From contig CAINNT010000081.1 in assembly GCA_903851225.1 (NCBI GenBank), forward strand, positions 1-5,678: 5,678 nt of DNA. Reading direction: 5' to 3'. Positions 5,489 to 5,678 of the stretch are shown in pieces. The translations under genes and the position numbers were made by a program. The stretch comes from an uncultured Chloroflexota bacterium (GTDB lineage: Bacteria; Chloroflexota; Limnocylindria; Limnocylindrales; Limnocylindraceae). The number at the start of each line of letters is the position of its first letter. Positions within the stretch are counted from its first letter, which is position 1. Below the pieces are notes generated by a model. That model saw only the letters and a list, made by a program, of their open reading frames with translations. It searched no databases and was not told where the DNA came from.

Positions 5489-5516
5489 CGTACCGATCAC
5501 GTACCAGGTGCGCAAC
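5489..5516. repeat. Direct repeats with 11-bp period in the divergent spacer
   Basis: CGTACC at 5489-5494 and again at 5500-5505, with a poorer copy CGCAAC (4 of 6) at 5511-5516, all spaced by 11 bases. SARP regulators are known to bind short direct repeats at this period. This lies between the SARP-type gene and the nucleoside hydrolase gene, so it is a candidate binding site. An adjoining imperfect hairpin (GGTGCGC at 5507-5513, GCGC-A-GCACC at 5519-5528) overlaps the third copy. Confidence 0.4.
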
Positions 5517-5543
5517 GAGCGCAGCACCGTTGCCCAAGCGGGA

Positions 5544-5549
5544 TAGAAT
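5544..5549 (+). promoter_or_regulatory. -10 element of the nucleoside hydrolase gene
   Basis: TAGAAT, seven bases before the ATG at 5557, which again predicts a leaderless or near-leaderless message. No good -35 lies at the proper distance, so an activator may be needed. No Shine-Dalgarno is seen. Confidence 0.45.
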
Positions 5550-5556
5550 CCCTGCA

Positions 5557-5678
5557 ATGACACAGAAACATCAAGTGATCTTGGACTGCGATACGGGCAC
5601 CGACGACGCTGTAGCCATCATGTTGGCAGCCCTTCACCCCAAGGTGGACCTCGTCGGCGTGACGACGGTGTTTGGCAA
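5557..5678 (+). CDS. Inosine-uridine preferring nucleoside hydrolase family (N-terminal part)
   Basis: The first 40 codons are present; the gene continues past the right edge. The enzyme family cleaves ribonucleosides into base and ribose in salvage. The diagnostic calcium-binding motif is at residues 10-17, DCDTGTDD, giving D10, D12, D16 and D17, followed by AVAIMLAA and later LVGVTTVFG, all as in the family. The start is fixed by the motif being near residue 10, as usual. Substrate (purine, pyrimidine or mixed) depends on residues outside the window. It is transcribed away from the SARP-type regulator, which may control it. Confidence 0.9.
   Translation, partial: MTQKHQVILDCDTGTDDAVAIMLAALHPKVDLVGVTTVFG

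Larger units (their letters stand above)
5412..5556. other. Divergent intergenic region between regulator and nucleoside hydrolase
   Basis: This 145-base spacer contains the -10 of the hydrolase gene, the 11-bp-period repeats and the ribosome site of the regulator. No convincing -35/-10 pair for the regulator was found on the minus strand. An in-frame open extension of the regulator from TTG 5537 runs through it but is not favoured. Confidence 0.6.

Overview
The window comes from a moderately GC-rich bacterium and carries six complete genes or gene ends on the minus strand and three on the plus strand. The lineage cannot be fixed from sequence alone. Leaderless-looking gene starts, a SARP/BTAD regulator, a Zn lipoprotein transporter and a membrane DsbA paired with a stand-alone VKOR fit Actinomycetota or Chloroflexota best, and this is inference.

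Positions 1-2511 (minus strand) hold a metal-uptake operon. Its transcription order is a Fur-family repressor (Zur-like), a lipoprotein substrate-binding protein (ZnuA/TroA type), an ABC ATPase (ZnuC type) and the start of the membrane permease (ZnuB type). The permease runs off the left edge. It is interrupted by a one-base excess in a G-run at codons 40-42, which may be a real lesion or a sequence error. The operon logic is standard: the regulator senses Zn (less likely Mn), the lipoprotein captures it outside the membrane, and the ATPase and permease import it.

Positions 2512-2625 form a compact divergent control region. It holds a promoter for the repressor gene with a degenerate 7-1-7 Fur-type inverted repeat, a 6-bp inverted repeat, and a promoter for the opposite gene whose -35 is embedded in a perfect 14-bp palindrome. 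In both promoters the -10 lies only six bases from the ATG, so both mRNAs are predicted to be leaderless.

Positions 2626-3745 (plus strand) hold a two-gene oxidative-folding unit. A membrane-anchored DsbA-like thiol oxidase (CPIC) is followed four bases later by a bacterial VKOR homologue, which would re-oxidise it using quinone.

Positions 3699-5411 (minus strand) encode a 570-residue regulator with a MalT-like P-loop ATPase at the N terminus and a SARP-type winged helix plus BTAD domain at the C terminus. Its 3' end overlaps the VKOR gene by 47 bases, tail to tail. Positions 5412-5556 are a divergent spacer with 11-bp-period direct repeats. Positions 5557-5678 begin a nucleoside hydrolase that runs off the right edge. 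There is no RNA gene, CRISPR array or mobile element, and no gene-free stretch longer than 145 bases.
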